Of a stretch of 32,828 nt of DNA, positions 1 to 8,224 are shown piece by piece; positions within the stretch are counted from its first letter, which is position 1; each line of letters opens with the position of its first letter. The position numbers were made by a program, and so were the translations under genes. The notes beneath the pieces are model-generated. The model saw nothing but the letters and a program-made list of their open reading frames with translations, did no database searches and had not been told where the DNA came from. Source of the DNA: Actinomycetota bacterium (GTDB lineage Bacteria; Actinomycetota; Acidimicrobiia; Acidimicrobiales; Ilumatobacteraceae); assembly GCA_026393655.1 (NCBI GenBank), contig JAPKZT010000286.1, forward strand, positions 1-32,828, read 5' to 3'.

Positions 1-79
1 ACATCTCAGTACACCGATTACTCAAGGCATCAAGTACAGCGCAACGGTCTGGTTTGAATTGCCGATTATTAATAGCTAG
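1..79 (+). CDS. C-terminal end of a probable 2-oxoglutarate/Fe(II) oxygenase (partial)
   Basis: The reading frame starting at base 2 is open from the window edge to a TAG at 77-79 and encodes 25 residues. They contain TPITQGIKYSATVWFE, which resembles the last beta strand of prolyl-4-hydroxylase-like 2OG-Fe(II) oxygenases: a conserved P-[VI]-T-x-G-x-[RK]-Y-S followed by a Trp-Phe. The Fe- and 2OG-binding residues would lie outside the window. The gene converges on the MBL/Rieske gene, whose stop is at 100. The assignment rests on one short motif, so it is tentative. Confidence 0.4.
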   Translation, partial: HLSTPITQGIKYSATVWFELPIINS

Positions 80-110
80 TTGTCTAGTTAGTTAACTAGT
101 TAATTAGTTC
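74..110. terminator. CTAG/TTAA-rich palindromic tract between convergent genes
   Basis: The 3' ends of two convergent genes meet here. The tract contains the perfect 12-bp palindrome TTAACTAGTTAA (92-103) and several further CTAGTT or TTAGTT units on either side. It has no GC-rich stem with a U-run. A bidirectional termination or 3'-end role is inferred from position and symmetry. A comparable palindrome lies between recR and the thiolase gene. Confidence 0.35.
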
Positions 111-1623
111 GACGACGAACGCGCAATGGGCGATTTTCTGCGTTGAGACAATGTCCATCGTTTAGATCAAATCGCCATCCATGTAGCGAGCATGTCAATT
201 CTTGACCGTTGATCTCGCCGAAAATTGATAAATCTGCTTCACGATGTGGACACTTTCTTTGCATTACATAATCACCGAGTTGAATTTCTTCGCTTAAGTC
301 AGAATTGATTTTTAGTCTTGATGCAGCCTCGGACTCAGTTCGTTGCATCCGCTCGACAGAAAGACTTTTAAAAAAATTGTAAAGATACTCGTTGAACTCA
401 CCTTCTCGCCATGCCGAAAAGCGACATGACAAGAAAAACGAATTAGACCAGTCGACAGCGCGTTGTCTGACCACCGTTTCAAGTAAATCTCGGGGAACGG
501 TAAATCTAAAACCAAACTCTTGAGTATCAAATTTTTCAACCGTGCCAGTTTCAAAGTTTATTAAAATATCAAGTTCATCAGTTTTAATCAAACAATTTGC
601 ACCGATGCCTTTTCGCAGTGCTGGTGCTAAAGCCATCAGTGGGTCAAACCAAACACGCAGTGTTGAAATCAAATCGGTTGGCGAAGTGGCCCAATGCTGT
701 TTTTCTGCAACAAGCCAAGTTGCCCAGTCGGCTTGGTAGTTGCGCAAGTATTGTTTTTTATTTCCAAAGATATTCACAGTGATTGACTCTGGTGAAATAT
801 CAATAACCGTGCCAGGAATCGCCAGAATGTCGTTAGTGCGATTGAGTTGCTTGAGTCTTTTAAGAAACTCACGCTGATCTGGAAATATAGAAATTTCATC
901 GCCGGTTATGACATTTAAATGAAATAAAGACTCGTCAAGAAAACATGGCGGCCCAGCTGATGGCACTACAGCTCTGGCATTTAGAGTTTCTACATATTTA
1001 AGGGCGCGAGTAAATTGACTTTCAACTTTTGCCTTAGCGAGTTTTCGCTTAGTTTCAATGTTGTCTTCGTAGACCATCGGATACCAAATTGCTCCGCTGT
1101 ATTGCAACCAATGCAAATCAACGGGGCCGTGTTCAATGAGTGCGTTTAAATTTCCCGTGCGACAATCGTTTTGATTTACCAGTCTTGTTTCACCATCACT
1201 TACAACGAGTGCCGAATCACCACCTGGCCCATCGGTAATTGAGGTTTCGACATGAATTGCAATTTTCGTGCAAGAATCTATTGCAGTCTCTTGACCATTT
1301 TTGGTTTTTAAAAAGTTTTTGAAACCAAGTTTTGTTAACCGCCGCTCAAGTTCTTTACTTGGAAAATCTGGCAGAAGCACAACAACTTCGCGACTCACAT
1401 GTTCGGCCAGAAATGTTTCATCTAAATGGTCGCCATGAATGTGCGAAATATATAGGTGTGTTGGTGATTCAATTTCTGCGAGCAAATCGCCGGACAACTG
1501 ATCATTTCGTGGAAAAACAAACCAAGATCCAAAAAAAGCAGGTACGAACCATGGGTCGCAGAGAATTCTTGCCTCTCCAGAGTTGATCAGAATTCCGGCG
1601 TGCCCAAGCGAGACTGCTCGCAT
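100..1623 (-). CDS. Metallo-beta-lactamase-fold protein with C-terminal Rieske [2Fe-2S] domain
   Basis: A 507-residue protein. The N-terminal half is an MBL fold: the metal-binding HxHxDH motif is H61-I-H63-G-D65-H66. The C-terminus is a Rieske domain with a complete cluster site, C458-P-H460 and C478-x2-H481. No signal peptide is seen. The combination recalls CMP-N-acetylneuraminate hydroxylase (CMAH), which also pairs a Rieske domain with an MBL-like domain, but in CMAH the Rieske domain is N-terminal. A Rieske centre suggests electron transfer to an oxygenase or oxidoreductase reaction; the substrate is unknown. The gene starts 6 nt after the DUF2510 gene ends, so the two are probably cotranscribed. 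Domain calls are secure; function is open. Confidence 0.8.
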   Translation of the reverse strand: MRAVSLGHAGILINSGEARILCDPWFVPAFFGSWFVFPRNDQLSGDLLAEIESPTHLYISHIHGDHLDETFLAEHVSREVVVLLPDFPSKELERRLTKLGFKNFLKTKNGQETAIDSCTKIAIHVETSITDGPGGDSALVVSDGETRLVNQNDCRTGNLNALIEHGPVDLHWLQYSGAIWYPMVYEDNIETKRKLAKAKVESQFTRALKYVETLNARAVVPSAGPPCFLDESLFHLNVITGDEISIFPDQREFLKRLKQLNRTNDILAIPGTVIDISPESITVNIFGNKKQYLRNYQADWATWLVAEKQHWATSPTDLISTLRVWFDPLMALAPALRKGIGANCLIKTDELDILINFETGTVEKFDTQEFGFRFTVPRDLLETVVRQRAVDWSNSFFLSCRFSAWREGEFNEYLYNFFKSLSVERMQRTESEAASRLKINSDLSEEIQLGDYVMQRKCPHREADLSIFGEINGQELTCSLHGWRFDLNDGHCLNAENRPLRVRRRTN

Positions 1624-1629
1624 ATTTAT

Positions 1630-1989
1630 TTAAGCAACTGGAGGATCAGTAAATTGTTGGCCGGCTCGGGCCACATGTTCCGTCCACTCTTTGCCATTCC
1701 AATAACGCAATTCAAAACGATTGGAAGGATCGGCATACCAAGCAGCAGGGACTTCATGATTATTAGCTCCACTAGAAATTGCATTTGAAGTCGTATCAGC
1801 ATTCGTATTTTGCGAAACAGTCGAGCTGCTAGTGCTATTTGCCGCACGCCTTAAAAATGCACAATAGCGACCATCAGTTGTCGGGACGATTGAAACAACT
1901 TCCCAGCCTTCGGCTGATTTTTTTGTTAACTCTCCTGCTAGTGCTTCTGGGCTGGAGTTGTATGGGTTAAACGCGGCGTACTCAAACAT
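1630..1989 (-). CDS. DUF2510-domain protein
   Basis: A 119-residue protein. The C-terminal third is a DUF2510 module: AAWYADPSNRFELRYWNGKE followed by WTEHV (about residues 81-105), with the family's conserved W-Y-x-D-P, L-R-Y-W and W-T-x-H-V. DUF2510 is typical of Actinobacteria and often sits at the end of membrane or signalling proteins. The first about 50 residues contain an EGWEVVS segment like DUF4177 proteins. A Ser/Thr/Asn-rich linker (about 50-78) joins the two parts. No membrane segment is visible. The gene precedes the MBL/Rieske gene by 6 nt. A -10-like TAGCCT six nt before the ATG suggests a leaderless mRNA. Function unknown. Confidence 0.75.
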   Translation of the reverse strand: MFEYAAFNPYNSSPEALAGELTKKSAEGWEVVSIVPTTDGRYCAFLRRAANSTSSSTVSQNTNADTTSNAISSGANNHEVPAAWYADPSNRFELRYWNGKEWTEHVARAGQQFTDPPVA

Positions 1990-1995
1990 AAAAAC

Positions 1996-2001
1996 AGGCT
2001 A
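1996..2001 (-). promoter_or_regulatory. -10 element of a leaderless promoter (DUF2510 operon)
   Basis: TAGCCT on the minus strand is followed by exactly six nt and then the ATG at 1989. No Shine-Dalgarno sequence is present. The same TANNNT-N6/7-start spacing recurs before seven other starts in the window. Confidence 0.45.
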
Positions 2002-2054
2002 GTGCTGATCACGGCTAACTCAATAAACAGAAGATCAAATAATTGTCTCGTTAA

Positions 2055-3038
2055 ATGACCATGATTACGAAATCTGTGCACCGTAACCTTGTATCAGTCA
2101 TGAAAAATCGTTCAGAGCGCATTGGATACTTTGGTCCTGCAGGCACTTTCACTGAGCAAGCACTGCTGACACAAAGTGATCTTGCTACTTGTGAACTTGT
2201 TGCATTTCGCACCGTGCCAGATGTCTTAGACGCAGTTGAGTCGGGTGAAGTTGAGCAAGGTTTTGTACCGATTGAAAATTCAATTGAAGGCACAGTTAAC
2301 TTCACCCAAGATGCACTTGTGTTCGATCACAATTTATTAATTCAGCGCGAGGTGGTGTTAGATATTGAGCATTGCTTGGTTGCCCGGATAGGAGTTGCGC
2401 TTTGCGATGTGGTTGGTGTGATGTCGATTCCGGTTGCGGCTGCTCAATGTCATACTTATTTGCGAAAACAGTTTCCAAAACTTGAGGTCCGGGCAGCAAA
2501 TTCAACCGCCGAAGCTGCACAATTAGTAGCCGCAAACACTTCTGAAAAGTTCGCTGCAATTGCTCCGCGAAATGCTGCCAAGGTTTATGGTCTTGAGGTT
2601 ATTGCCACTGATATTGCTGATCATCAAGGAAACCAAACTCGCTTCGTGCTGGTCGGCAAAAATACTGTGCCACAAGCAACTGGTCATGACAAAACCGCGA
2701 TCGTCGTATTTCAACGTGCTGACGAACCAGGAAGTTTGATTTCAATTTTGCAAGAGTTTGCCGCGCGACGAATTAATTTATCCGTGCTACTTTCACGTCC
2801 CACAAAACGCGGCGGGCTTGGCGACTATTGCTTCATCATGTACGCAGACGGCCATATTCAAGATGAGTTAATGGCAGATGCGCTGCGTGATCTTCACGCC
2901 AAGCAAGGCGATGTTAAATTTCTTGGTTCGTACCCGGCTAGTGGTGAACATGCGCACACTGCACGCGAGCACGCCGATAGTAGATGGCGCGAAGCTGACG
3001 ATTGGATGACAGAACTAAGAAGTCGCATTACAAGATAG
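2055..3038 (+). CDS. pheA: Prephenate dehydratase
   Basis: Converts prephenate to phenylpyruvate in phenylalanine biosynthesis. The 327-residue protein has the catalytic domain first: GPAGTFTEQAL (27-37), PIENSIEGTV (about 75-84) and the dehydratase T-R-F motif in GNQTRFVLV (about 193-201). A C-terminal ACT domain (about 215-290) follows with DEPGSLISIL and LLSRPTK, corresponding to the GALV and ESRP phenylalanine-binding motifs, so feedback inhibition by Phe is expected. There is no chorismate mutase domain; this is the monofunctional type. The ATG at 2055 gives 22 residues before the conserved start (RIGYFGPAG). The in-frame ATG at 2100 leaves only six residues before it and is an equally plausible start. 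Confidence 0.93.
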   Translation: MTMITKSVHRNLVSVMKNRSERIGYFGPAGTFTEQALLTQSDLATCELVAFRTVPDVLDAVESGEVEQGFVPIENSIEGTVNFTQDALVFDHNLLIQREVVLDIEHCLVARIGVALCDVVGVMSIPVAAAQCHTYLRKQFPKLEVRAANSTAEAAQLVAANTSEKFAAIAPRNAAKVYGLEVIATDIADHQGNQTRFVLVGKNTVPQATGHDKTAIVVFQRADEPGSLISILQEFAARRINLSVLLSRPTKRGGLGDYCFIMYADGHIQDELMADALRDLHAKQGDVKFLGSYPASGEHAHTAREHADSRWREADDWMTELRSRITR

Positions 3039-3049
3039 CGTCTACCAGC

Positions 3050-3137
3050 GGAACGGTGGCAGAGTGGACAAACGCATCCGCCTTGAAAGCGGACGGCTGT
3101 AAAAGGCCCGGGGGTTCGAATCCCTCCCGTTCCGCCA
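3050..3137 (+). tRNA. tRNA-Ser(UGA)
   Basis: Acceptor strands GGAACGG (3050-3056) and CCGTTCC (3127-3133) pair fully. Discriminator G3134 and an encoded CCA (3135-3137) follow. The anticodon loop CTTGAAA gives UGA, and a long variable arm is present, as expected for a class II tRNA-Ser. It begins 11 nt after the pheA stop. Confidence 0.95.
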
Positions 3138-3191
3138 ACATTTACGCAAGAATTTGACCGTACACTGAGGGCTCGCTTGTTAACTAATCTT

Positions 3192-3266
3192 GGAGAGGTG
3201 CCAGAGCGGCCGAATGGGGCGCCCTGCTAAGGCGTTGTCCGGGTAAACCGGACCGTGGGTTCAAAT
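3192..3266 (+). pseudogene. tRNA-Ser(GCU), 3' end missing
   Basis: The acceptor 5' strand GGAGAGG (3192-3198), D arm, anticodon arm with loop CTGCTAA (anticodon GCU), long variable arm, T-stem 5' strand GTGGG (3255-3259) and T loop TTCAAAT (3260-3266) are normal for tRNA-Ser. The expected continuation, T-stem CCCAC, acceptor CCTCTCC, discriminator and CCA, is absent. Instead GCCGACTTCAG follows and runs into the LysM gene. The molecule cannot fold as a tRNA. AGC/AGU decoding normally depends on this isoacceptor, so either another copy exists or the assembly is wrong here. Confidence 0.85.
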
Positions 3267-3822
3267 GCCGACTTCAGTACGGGCTGCTACTTGCAGTTCG
3301 TTTCATACGGCTAAAGCAAATGATTCGTGGACTCGAATTGCGGCCCGTTTTGATGTCTCATTGAAAAAAGTACTTACTTTAAATAATGCGCGTCAATCCA
3401 CAAAAATAATGATCGGTGACCAAATCTGTATTTCTGATGCGCCGCCACCGACTACTACTACAACTACCACCGCAACAACGACGAGCCAACCACCGATTGT
3501 CGTGCCGAAAGCGACTACGAAGCGAAATGAAGTAATCGCGATAATACGCGAGATCTGGCCAGATGAGTATGAAGAAAATGCTTTATTTGTTGCTCAACGC
3601 GAAAGCAACTTTGTTCCAACTGTCATTGGCGGCACAAATAATTGTTGCATTGGATTATTTCAGATGTTTTATTCGGTGCATAAAGCATGGCTTGTTGATA
3701 TTGGAATTACAGAGCCGTCACAGCTTTTTGATGCGCGGTTAAACACGCTTGCGGCTTTCACGCTGTTTAAGCGAAACGGTAAATCATGGAAACCATGGTG
3801 GACAAGCTCATGGAGACCTTAA
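3265..3822 (+). pseudogene. LysM / lytic transglycosylase-like protein, 5' end missing
   Basis: The 185 codons encode a LysM domain (about residues 10-58, with NDSWTRIAARFDVSLKKVL), a Pro/Thr linker (about 60-80) and a small lysozyme/SLT-like domain with the presumed catalytic Glu in AQRESN and a GLFQMF segment. Such proteins bind and cleave peptidoglycan outside the membrane and need a signal peptide. None is present: the frame opens at an ATG formed inside the truncated tRNA T loop, and the first residues (PTSVRAATCSS) look like the end of a signal peptide with its A-x-A cleavage site. The gene and the tRNA are broken at the same base, pointing to one deletion or one misjoin. The body shows no internal stop or frameshift. 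Confidence 0.7.
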
Positions 3823-3847
3823 GGCAGTAGGATTTGGGTTGAAATTT

Positions 3848-3923
3848 GCGCTCGTAGCTTAATGGATAGAGCATCTGATTACGGATCAGAAGGTTGGCGG
3901 TTCAAGTCCGTCCGAGCGCGCCA
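3848..3923 (+). tRNA. tRNA-Arg(ACG)
   Basis: Acceptor strands GCGCTCG (3848-3854) and CGAGCGC (3913-3919) pair. Discriminator G3920 and an encoded CCA (3921-3923) follow. The anticodon loop is TTACGGA, giving ACG. A34 of this tRNA is the usual bacterial substrate of TadA, which is encoded at 28473-28937. Confidence 0.95.
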
Positions 3924-3931
3924 AACACAAT

Positions 3932-5149
3932 TTATTTTTTTACAACCTGCCAGCAGTACGTCTCAGAATAACCCCACGGACTTACGAGCAACTCAACTTC
4001 GGAGTCTGGGTGATCACGACAAAATTCTGTGGCTTGATCTACTTCAGATGTCCAAGTCGGCCCCGAAGTTAAAAACCAGCCAGCTTCAAACCAATGAACA
4101 ACTGGAACTATTGCGAATACAAATGCAATTGCAATCGTAAACTTTCGGATCTTCTTGAAAATACTCACAAAATCATCTAGAAACAAAATGCCGCTGATCC
4201 ATGCAAGAGTCATAGGCGCAATAAAATAGCGATCGGCGATACCACCCAAGATGAAGCATGAAACAGCTAGGGCAATCGTGGAAACGCCAAGAAAATATCG
4301 AATCTGATTAAATTTTGTGTGCCGAATAGGTTTAACAGTATTTAGAGCAAAAATGAGCAATGCGAAAAGTGTCGGAAAAAATATTCCTGAATACCAAAAC
4401 AAACCCATACCGGGCCAAAGCGACTTGACACTTGATCCGCTTCGACCTTTTATTGCGAGGCTTAGACCAACTTTCAAAACTTGAATAATAAAAGTTCCAT
4501 AAACAACTATCAACAGGCTAAAAACTTTGCGGCGAAGTTCTCTGTCTCGCGACTTCGCTAGCCAAAGCAACGGCAAAGTGGTTACGAAAAGAATCGGTTG
4601 ACTTAGACCTGCAATTAACGCGACTATTGCAATTAATTTTGGGTATTTAATTATTGCATGACTCGAACAAAAAGCAATTGCGACTGCTGCAGTCAGTGGA
4701 AATTTGATCATCCCAATATTTCCAAGAGAGCTTTCGTTGGCGTGTGGAGCAACGATCAATGCGAGTCCCGCAAGCGAAGATACGACTTGGTTTTTAGATT
4801 CTTGAAAGACCATCGCATAGATAAATAATCCGAGAGCGACCCAAATTAAGTTGACAACAGTTGATGACACTATGGCGTGATATCTAATCGGAAAGATAGC
4901 AACAATCTCTGCTGCAGCGCGACCGGAAATCTCAAAATATTCAGGGAATGGTTTAAATAACACCCATAGATTTTCTTTTACAGCATCTGGCACATATGTG
5001 TAACCAGTGTCGGCGCCAATCCGATTGACCGCTTTCCAATCTCGCGCAAATATTAGGAGGGTATAAACAAAACCTGTCGCAACAAACCACCAATTTCGAG
5101 CAACTGTTTGCTTAGTTACCATCAGACCGAATCTTACTTTGGTGGTCAA
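3932..5149 (-). CDS. Polytopic membrane protein, function unknown
   Basis: A 405-residue protein with about ten hydrophobic helices spread over its length and a short polar C-terminal tail (about 360-405). I do not recognise a family. Its size, topology and place as last gene of the operon with a GT-C-like protein, a GT2 and a DUF218 protein suggest a role in membrane-linked glycan assembly, perhaps as a glycosyltransferase-like or flippase-like component; this is inference only. Its ATG overlaps the stop of the DUF218 gene (ATGA, 5146-5149), implying translational coupling. An in-frame ATG at residue 10 is an alternative start. The stop is 8 nt from the 3' end of the convergent tRNA-Arg. Confidence 0.7.
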   Translation of the reverse strand: MTTKVRFGLMVTKQTVARNWWFVATGFVYTLLIFARDWKAVNRIGADTGYTYVPDAVKENLWVLFKPFPEYFEISGRAAAEIVAIFPIRYHAIVSSTVVNLIWVALGLFIYAMVFQESKNQVVSSLAGLALIVAPHANESSLGNIGMIKFPLTAAVAIAFCSSHAIIKYPKLIAIVALIAGLSQPILFVTTLPLLWLAKSRDRELRRKVFSLLIVVYGTFIIQVLKVGLSLAIKGRSGSSVKSLWPGMGLFWYSGIFFPTLFALLIFALNTVKPIRHTKFNQIRYFLGVSTIALAVSCFILGGIADRYFIAPMTLAWISGILFLDDFVSIFKKIRKFTIAIAFVFAIVPVVHWFEAGWFLTSGPTWTSEVDQATEFCRDHPDSEVELLVSPWGYSETYCWQVVKK

Positions 5150-5886
5150 CTGGTTAATTGATAGACGATGATGCCGACAAACTCTTTGATTCGATATGTA
5201 TTGTCGTCAAGACTCGCAGTGAACGGAACAAAACTAAATAGTGAAAAACCAAAATCTTGATCTTCTGTGCCAAATGAATAGACATTTGAAAAGTAGCGTT
5301 GAAATTCGCGAAGTGCTCGGCGTAAGTGAAAGTTTGATGTAACCAACGCAATCGGTGTGTCAGATTTGATGCTCGGCAAAGTTTTGGCTTGAATCGCGTG
5401 GCCTTGAGTGTTGAATGAAGTTGATTCGATAATGATTCGACTTTTATTTAATCCAAGAGAGACAGCACGCTCGGCTGCCAACTCACCGTGCCTAGTTGGT
5501 GGGCGTTCACCCTCTGTCCCAGGTTCTTGACCAGAAAACACCACCATCGAGAGTGGGTATTTTCGCCATAAGACCGAAGCGGCGTTTACTCGGCGAATGC
5601 TTTCAGTGCCCAAGAAGTCTTCAGGCGGTGTTGCGCCAACTTCGTAACCGCCGCCCAAAACAAATATAAATTCTGGTGACCAGTTTGATTTGACTGTTTG
5701 CTCAGTGTTCAAGAGCGAATCAAAAATTGAAGTCGCAAAGTTCGTCGAGAGAAAAACCAGCGTTGCGATGCTGACGCGCGCAAGAAGTTTGACGACGCGA
5801 TTAATTTTTGGATTATTAAATTTGGTGAAAATCGCAACCACTAAAACGACTATTAGTAGCCAAAGCGGGTCGATTAGAGCTCGCAC
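5146..5886 (-). CDS. DUF218 / YdcF-SanA-ElyC family membrane protein
   Basis: A 246-residue protein starting with GTG. Two N-terminal hydrophobic segments (about 6-22 and 37-54) precede a DUF218 domain with FIFVLGGGYEVG (73-84), FSGQEPG, the R-H-G-E-L-A-A-E-R-A helix and TSNFHLRRA. Family members (ElyC, SanA, YdcF) are tied to envelope polysaccharide and lipid-carrier metabolism; the exact reaction is not settled. It lies 8 nt after the upstream GT2 gene and overlaps the downstream membrane-protein gene by 4 nt, so it belongs to a four-gene operon for surface glycan work. Confidence 0.85.
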   Translation of the reverse strand: MRALIDPLWLLIVVLVVAIFTKFNNPKINRVVKLLARVSIATLVFLSTNFATSIFDSLLNTEQTVKSNWSPEFIFVLGGGYEVGATPPEDFLGTESIRRVNAASVLWRKYPLSMVVFSGQEPGTEGERPPTRHGELAAERAVSLGLNKSRIIIESTSFNTQGHAIQAKTLPSIKSDTPIALVTSNFHLRRALREFQRYFSNVYSFGTEDQDFGFSLFSFVPFTASLDDNTYRIKEFVGIIVYQLTS

Positions 5887-5894
5887 CGTTTGGG

Positions 5895-6626
5895 TTAGAA
5901 GTAACTCTTGTTTGATGACAACCGAAACTTGAGTGTGTGGATCAATATTTTTATACCGTATTTGATTCCGTTAACTCGCGAGATCTCATCGCCATAAAAA
6001 GTAGGAATTTCAATTTCGACGATTCGCTGTCGCGCACCGATCATTTGCAAAATGATTTGTGAATCAAAGTCAAAATAATCTGAGTTTTTCAAGAAGTTGA
6101 CTTTGCGCAAAGCAGCAACGCGGTAGGCGCGGTATCCACTGTGCCATTCTGTCAGCGAAACATTCGCCAAACGGTTTTGTAATGTCGTCAAAATTTTGTT
6201 ACCGACAAACTTGTAGAGCGGCATCCCACCTTGGCGCGCACCACCTTGGGTGATCATCCGAGAACCAAAGACGACATCGGCGCTGCCAGAGACTATTGGT
6301 GCAACCATTTGTGGAAGATACTCTGGCGCGTATTGACCATCGCCGTGCAGCAATACGACCAGGTCAAGGTTTTTCTCGAGCGCCCATTGGTAACCAGTTT
6401 TTTGGTTACCGCCGTAACCAAGATTGATTTCGTGATGCACGATTGTTAACGGAAGTTGCGACTTGCTTTGATATTCCAAACCGACATTGTGCGTGTCATC
6501 GGTACTTGCATCGTCACAAACCAAAATTGAGTCAACTTGCTTTGCGAAATCGATCGGTATGCGATCTAGCACTCGAGACAAAGTCGCTTGTGCGTTATAG
6601 GCGACTATTAAAACACCTATTTTCAT
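5895..6626 (-). CDS. Family 2 glycosyltransferase, DPM1-like
   Basis: A 243-residue GT-A fold protein. Seen are the N-terminal VLIVAYNAQATL, the nucleotide-binding Asp pair D38-D39 in VCDDASTDDT, the NLGYGGNQKTGYQWAL segment and HGDGQYAPE with metal-binding D96; the usual first Asp of the DxDG signature is His or Gly here. The conserved GSRM and HSGYRAYR segments are typical of polyprenyl-phosphate mannose/glucose synthases. There are no C-terminal membrane helices, so it is a soluble or peripheral enzyme. The likely role is making a polyprenyl-phosphate sugar used by the GT-C-like protein encoded 15 nt upstream (6642-8189). Confidence 0.88.
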   Translation of the reverse strand: MKIGVLIVAYNAQATLSRVLDRIPIDFAKQVDSILVCDDASTDDTHNVGLEYQSKSQLPLTIVHHEINLGYGGNQKTGYQWALEKNLDLVVLLHGDGQYAPEYLPQMVAPIVSGSADVVFGSRMITQGGARQGGMPLYKFVGNKILTTLQNRLANVSLTEWHSGYRAYRVAALRKVNFLKNSDYFDFDSQIILQMIGARQRIVEIEIPTFYGDEISRVNGIKYGIKILIHTLKFRLSSNKSYF

Positions 6627-6641
6627 ATAGCTTTGACTTTA

Positions 6642-8189
6642 CTATGGCCAATAAAAATTAATGTCGTCGCGACATGTGCCTAAATCAAAAATCGTTCCCC
6701 AACTATCGCTAAAGATTGATGTTGCGCCCTGTGGCATTGACTCGGTATTTGGTGTTCCGTCGTTATATAAAGTGTTGTACCAAACAAAATAACGATGACC
6801 ACAACGTCTCTTTTGAGCGGCATCAAGTTGATATTGATTAAATACTGGTGGTCGTTTAGAAATCGAGAAGAGTTGTTGTGGTTGGTTGCTGAGTATCAGA
6901 CTTTTAGCAGGAAGAGTTTTTACAAATTCGTGGATTGGCAATTCTTGAAATCCCTTTCCAGACCAGTGTCGACCGTCGTTACCAAACTCCAGTGCATCTT
7001 TAGTTACTGATACTAGATGCAGGCCGAATAGTGCTATAAAACCTGCGCTGATTATTAGACGAATATGTTTTTGATTAGTGATTGTGCGTTCAACTGCAAT
7101 TGCGATAAGAACAATCATCGGCACATAGATCGGGATCATCATTCGGTTGTCGAGTGGACCCAACTCCCAGTGAACAAATCGATATGCAGAAAAACAAATA
7201 TATGAAATCACAACGGCAACACACACCAGTAAGACATCAGAGTTATTTTCATTTTGCCGAGCCACTTTGAGTTTTTTGACACCGATGATCAGGGTGAGTG
7301 TCACGATAATTATCACAACTAATGATCCTGCGAATTTGGCGGTTGCTGGATAATCAAGCCACGACATGTAGATGCCACCTTCAAATGGTTTTGCAAGTAC
7401 CCAAGTGCCCAAGGTTCCCGTAAGAGTTTTTAGCGGATCAATAAGAGATCCTCCGCCGGGAGCGCGAGCACCAGTTAAAGTGCCATCAATTCGCTTGTTG
7501 CGAATAAGCCATAACCAACAAGGGATAAACGAAATGGCGAATCCTGCCGAATTTATAACTGCCGATCTAATTAATCCAAGTTGTTTACGGTTTATAAAAA
7601 GTGAGCTAATCGTTAGTGCAACTGCGAAAACAGGACCGACATAACGAATAAAAAACAATGCAGCCATGAGCAGAGGCATCAGGGCTGCTTTCGTATACGA
7701 CATTTTTTGCCGAGAGATAAACATTGCGATTAGCAGCACTGCAAGAAATGGTGGTTCTGACCAGGCCATTGAGTATTGCCATAACAAGGCCGGACTGAAT
7801 GCGACAAATGCTGTAGCGACAATTAATATCACGCGATTATTTAGCGCGCGCTGCAATAGCGCGAAGGTGAAGATTACGACAATGAAAGCACAAGTTGCGT
7901 TCAGTAGCAATAAAAATAGATTTGCGCTAAGCCCAACCGAAATACCAGCTGCAATCAAAACTGAAAGCCCCGGTGGACGAACCGTCATCGGCAATCCAGT
8001 TACATCGAGCAACCCACGACCGTTTGCGAAGTTGGTTCCGACCGCGACGTAATCAGTTGAGTCCCAACTCCAGCCAACACCTGAACGATTCGAGATGATT
8101 GACAAAATTGCAGCCGTTATAGACAGCGCGAATGCCCAAAGGTTTGCTTTGATCCAGTTATAAATGCCGAATATTACCGAAGCAAACAC
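6642..8189 (-). CDS. GT-C-like polytopic membrane glycosyltransferase
   Basis: A 515-residue protein starting with GTG. A hydrophobic first helix is followed by an extracytoplasmic loop with WSWDSTDYVAVG (40-51), whose acidic residues D43 and D46 sit where GT-C enzymes (PMT/ArnT/RgtABC type) place catalytic acids. About ten more membrane helices follow, then a soluble C-terminal tail of about 100 residues. GT-C enzymes use polyprenyl-phosphate sugars on the outer face of the membrane, which fits the DPM1-like gene directly downstream. It is first in its operon and divergent from the nucleotide-sugar dehydrogenase. Acceptor and sugar are unknown. Confidence 0.72.
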   Translation of the reverse strand: MFASVIFGIYNWIKANLWAFALSITAAILSIISNRSGVGWSWDSTDYVAVGTNFANGRGLLDVTGLPMTVRPPGLSVLIAAGISVGLSANLFLLLLNATCAFIVVIFTFALLQRALNNRVILIVATAFVAFSPALLWQYSMAWSEPPFLAVLLIAMFISRQKMSYTKAALMPLLMAALFFIRYVGPVFAVALTISSLFINRKQLGLIRSAVINSAGFAISFIPCWLWLIRNKRIDGTLTGARAPGGGSLIDPLKTLTGTLGTWVLAKPFEGGIYMSWLDYPATAKFAGSLVVIIIVTLTLIIGVKKLKVARQNENNSDVLLVCVAVVISYICFSAYRFVHWELGPLDNRMMIPIYVPMIVLIAIAVERTITNQKHIRLIISAGFIALFGLHLVSVTKDALEFGNDGRHWSGKGFQELPIHEFVKTLPAKSLILSNQPQQLFSISKRPPVFNQYQLDAAQKRRCGHRYFVWYNTLYNDGTPNTESMPQGATSIFSDSWGTIFDLGTCRDDINFYWP

Positions 8190-8195
8190 GATTGA

Positions 8196-8201
8196 ACTCT
8201 A
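8196..8201 (-). promoter_or_regulatory. -10 element of a leaderless promoter (glycan operon)
   Basis: TAGAGT on the minus strand is followed by six nt (TCAATC) and then the GTG start at 8189. No Shine-Dalgarno sequence is seen. Confidence 0.45.
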
Positions 8202-8224
8202 GGCGTTTAATAGTGTTGTGAACC

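Noticed and set aside
2055-2071. The first 17 bases of the long pheA frame match the start of the lacZ-alpha region of common cloning vectors (ATGACCATGATTACGAA).
   Set aside because: The upstream bases do not match the lac ribosome site or operator, and the downstream bases do not match a polylinker, so it is treated as coincidence. It slightly weakens the case for the 2055 start compared with 2100.
3923-3932. T-rich stretch after tRNA-Arg as an intrinsic terminator.
   Set aside because: There is a T run but no hairpin of its own beyond the tRNA arms, and the bases form the 3' end of the convergent membrane-protein gene.
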